DNA of 6,530 nucleotides from NCBI GenBank assembly GCA_016282555.1, contig JAEEKU010000053.1, forward strand, positions 1-6,530, in the 5' to 3' direction. A program made the position numbers and the translations under genes. The stretch comes from Methanomassiliicoccaceae archaeon. GTDB taxonomy: Archaea > Thermoplasmatota > Thermoplasmata > Methanomassiliicoccales > Methanomethylophilaceae. The notes beneath the pieces were generated by a model. The model saw only the letters and a list, made by a program, of their open reading frames with translations. It did no database searches and was not told the DNA's origin. Positions 5,612 to 6,530 of the stretch are shown piece by piece. Numbering within the stretch: the first letter of the stretch is position 1; the number at the start of each line of letters is the position of its first letter.

Positions 5612-6530
5612 TCACAGAGACGACAGGAGCTTCTGCGCCCACTTGGAATCCGAGGAGGCCGCCTTCTCGATCAGCTCCCTTCCCATGGCCTTGTTCTCTT
5701 CCGTCCCTCTTCCGTAATAAATCGAAGAGCCCAGACGGGCAAGCATGTCCGGATCCTCGTCTCTGGAGGACTCCGCGACGGCGAACGCCTCGGCATAGGA
5801 TTCAGGAGTCTGGATCTGAATAAGAGCGTCGTACAGTTCTTTGGCGGAGCCTTTGACTTTTCTCCTGTACGCGATTCTGAGAAGCTCCGCGGCCTTGGAC
5901 AGATTTTTCTCCAGATACCTTCCGGAGCGGTACATGCGCCCGATATAAAACATAGAAAACGTACTGTTCGCGGGGAACGAGGACAGGGTCTCGTAAAGCA
6001 GAGCATCGTCCAGACCTTCTTTCCAGAGCATTTTCACCAGTTCGCGTCTGGGTTTGAAAGAGCACGGATCTTCGGAGGCCCTCCTCATGAACTCCGCCGC
6101 TTTCGGTATGTCTTTGGGAACCTTGCCGCCGGAATAGTATCTCTTGGACATGCTCATGAGAGCCCAGGTGTTTCCCAGACTCGCGTAATATGCCGTCCTG
6201 TCCCTGTTTCTGTCGATAGTTTTCAGCTCGTATGCCGATATCCAGGAAGCCGACAGGATGGTGTTGGAATGGATCCTGAACGATCTGAAAGAGAACTCTT
6301 TCAGGCTTATTCCCTCGTGAGTGTAGAGGAAGAACACTGGTTCCGGATTGAAAACGGAATTTCTGCCGATGAGCTCCCTTCTGATCATTATCACTTCGCC
6401 GGCAGGGATCGAATCCGGATCGAAATCGTAAATCGTACCCAGTCTCAGAACGAAATGGCTTTTGGAGGCTTTGGATACAGCGTATTTGGCATCGGAGTTG
6501 TAATAGATCAATTCCCCGTTCCTTATCTCC
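5612..6530 (-). CDS. Sel1-like repeat (TPR-like) protein, 5' partial
   Basis: The frame runs open through the right edge, so the N-terminus is missing; the TTG at 6511 has coding sequence before it and is not a convincing start. Numbering from that TTG, about the last 185 residues carry three Sel1-type helical repeats near 114-148, 185-224 and 255-294, recognised by the pattern LG..Y..G....D..KA.....AA (for example IGRMYRSGRYLEKNLSKAAEL and LGSSIYYGRGTEENKAMGREL). Such repeats mediate protein-protein contacts. The first 110 or so residues (around AGEVIMIRRELIGRN and VFFLYTHEG) belong to a domain I do not recognise; it has a mixed alpha/beta composition and no membrane segment. The stop TGA lies 4 bases before the phosphatase ATG, which suggests one operon. 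The repeat assignment is good; the cellular role is unknown. Confidence 0.8.
   Translation of the reverse strand, partial: EIRNGELIYYNSDAKYAVSKASKSHFVLRLGTIYDFDPDSIPAGEVIMIRRELIGRNSVFNPEPVFFLYTHEGISLKEFSFRSFRIHSNTILSASWISAYELKTIDRNRDRTAYYASLGNTWALMSMSKRYYSGGKVPKDIPKAAEFMRRASEDPCSFKPRRELVKMLWKEGLDDALLYETLSSFPANSTFSMFYIGRMYRSGRYLEKNLSKAAELLRIAYRRKVKGSAKELYDALIQIQTPESYAEAFAVAESSRDEDPDMLARLGSSIYYGRGTEENKAMGRELIEKAASSDSKWAQKLLSSL

Overview
The window reads as compact archaeal chromosome. The strongest marker is an intein-free archaeal replication factor C small subunit (rfcS). The short divergent promoter region also holds AT-rich TATA-like boxes about 25 bases upstream of start codons, an archaeal spacing that fits leaderless mRNAs. 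A non-ribosomal peptide synthetase (NRPS) with a mid-GC, tightly packed gene set would fit a gut or rumen methanogen such as a member of the Methanomassiliicoccales. That placement is inference; no 16S, mcr or tRNA gene is present to fix it.

Layout. (1) Positions 1-1718, plus strand: the 3' end of an NRPS gene, entering from the left edge. It carries the end of an adenylation domain, a complete carrier-protein domain and a terminal condensation domain, with no thioesterase or reductase. (2) Positions 3754-1681, minus strand: a two-gene unit of an isochorismatase-like cysteine hydrolase followed 13 bases later by a 14-helix MFS exporter of the DHA2 (EmrB/QacA) type. The exporter converges on the NRPS gene, and the two coding ends overlap by 38 bases. 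(3) Positions 3755-3844: the only real intergenic region, a 90-base divergent promoter with a notable inverted repeat. (4) Positions 3845-4822, plus strand: rfcS. (5) Minus strand from the right edge to 4789: the 3' part of a Sel1-repeat protein gene, then, after 4 bases, an inositol-monophosphatase-family phosphatase. The phosphatase end overlaps the rfcS end by 34 bases.

How the genes may work together. The NRPS, the exporter and possibly the small hydrolase form a plausible peptide-metabolite production and export locus, but only proximity supports this. rfcS and the phosphatase/Sel1 pair look like unrelated housekeeping or general genes. No gap exceeds 300 bases. I saw no rRNA, tRNA, CRISPR array, insertion sequence or obvious terminator. 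The most interesting points are the archaeal NRPS ending in a divergent condensation domain, the inverted repeat bracketing the hydrolase/exporter promoter, and two separate convergent gene pairs with overlapping 3' ends.
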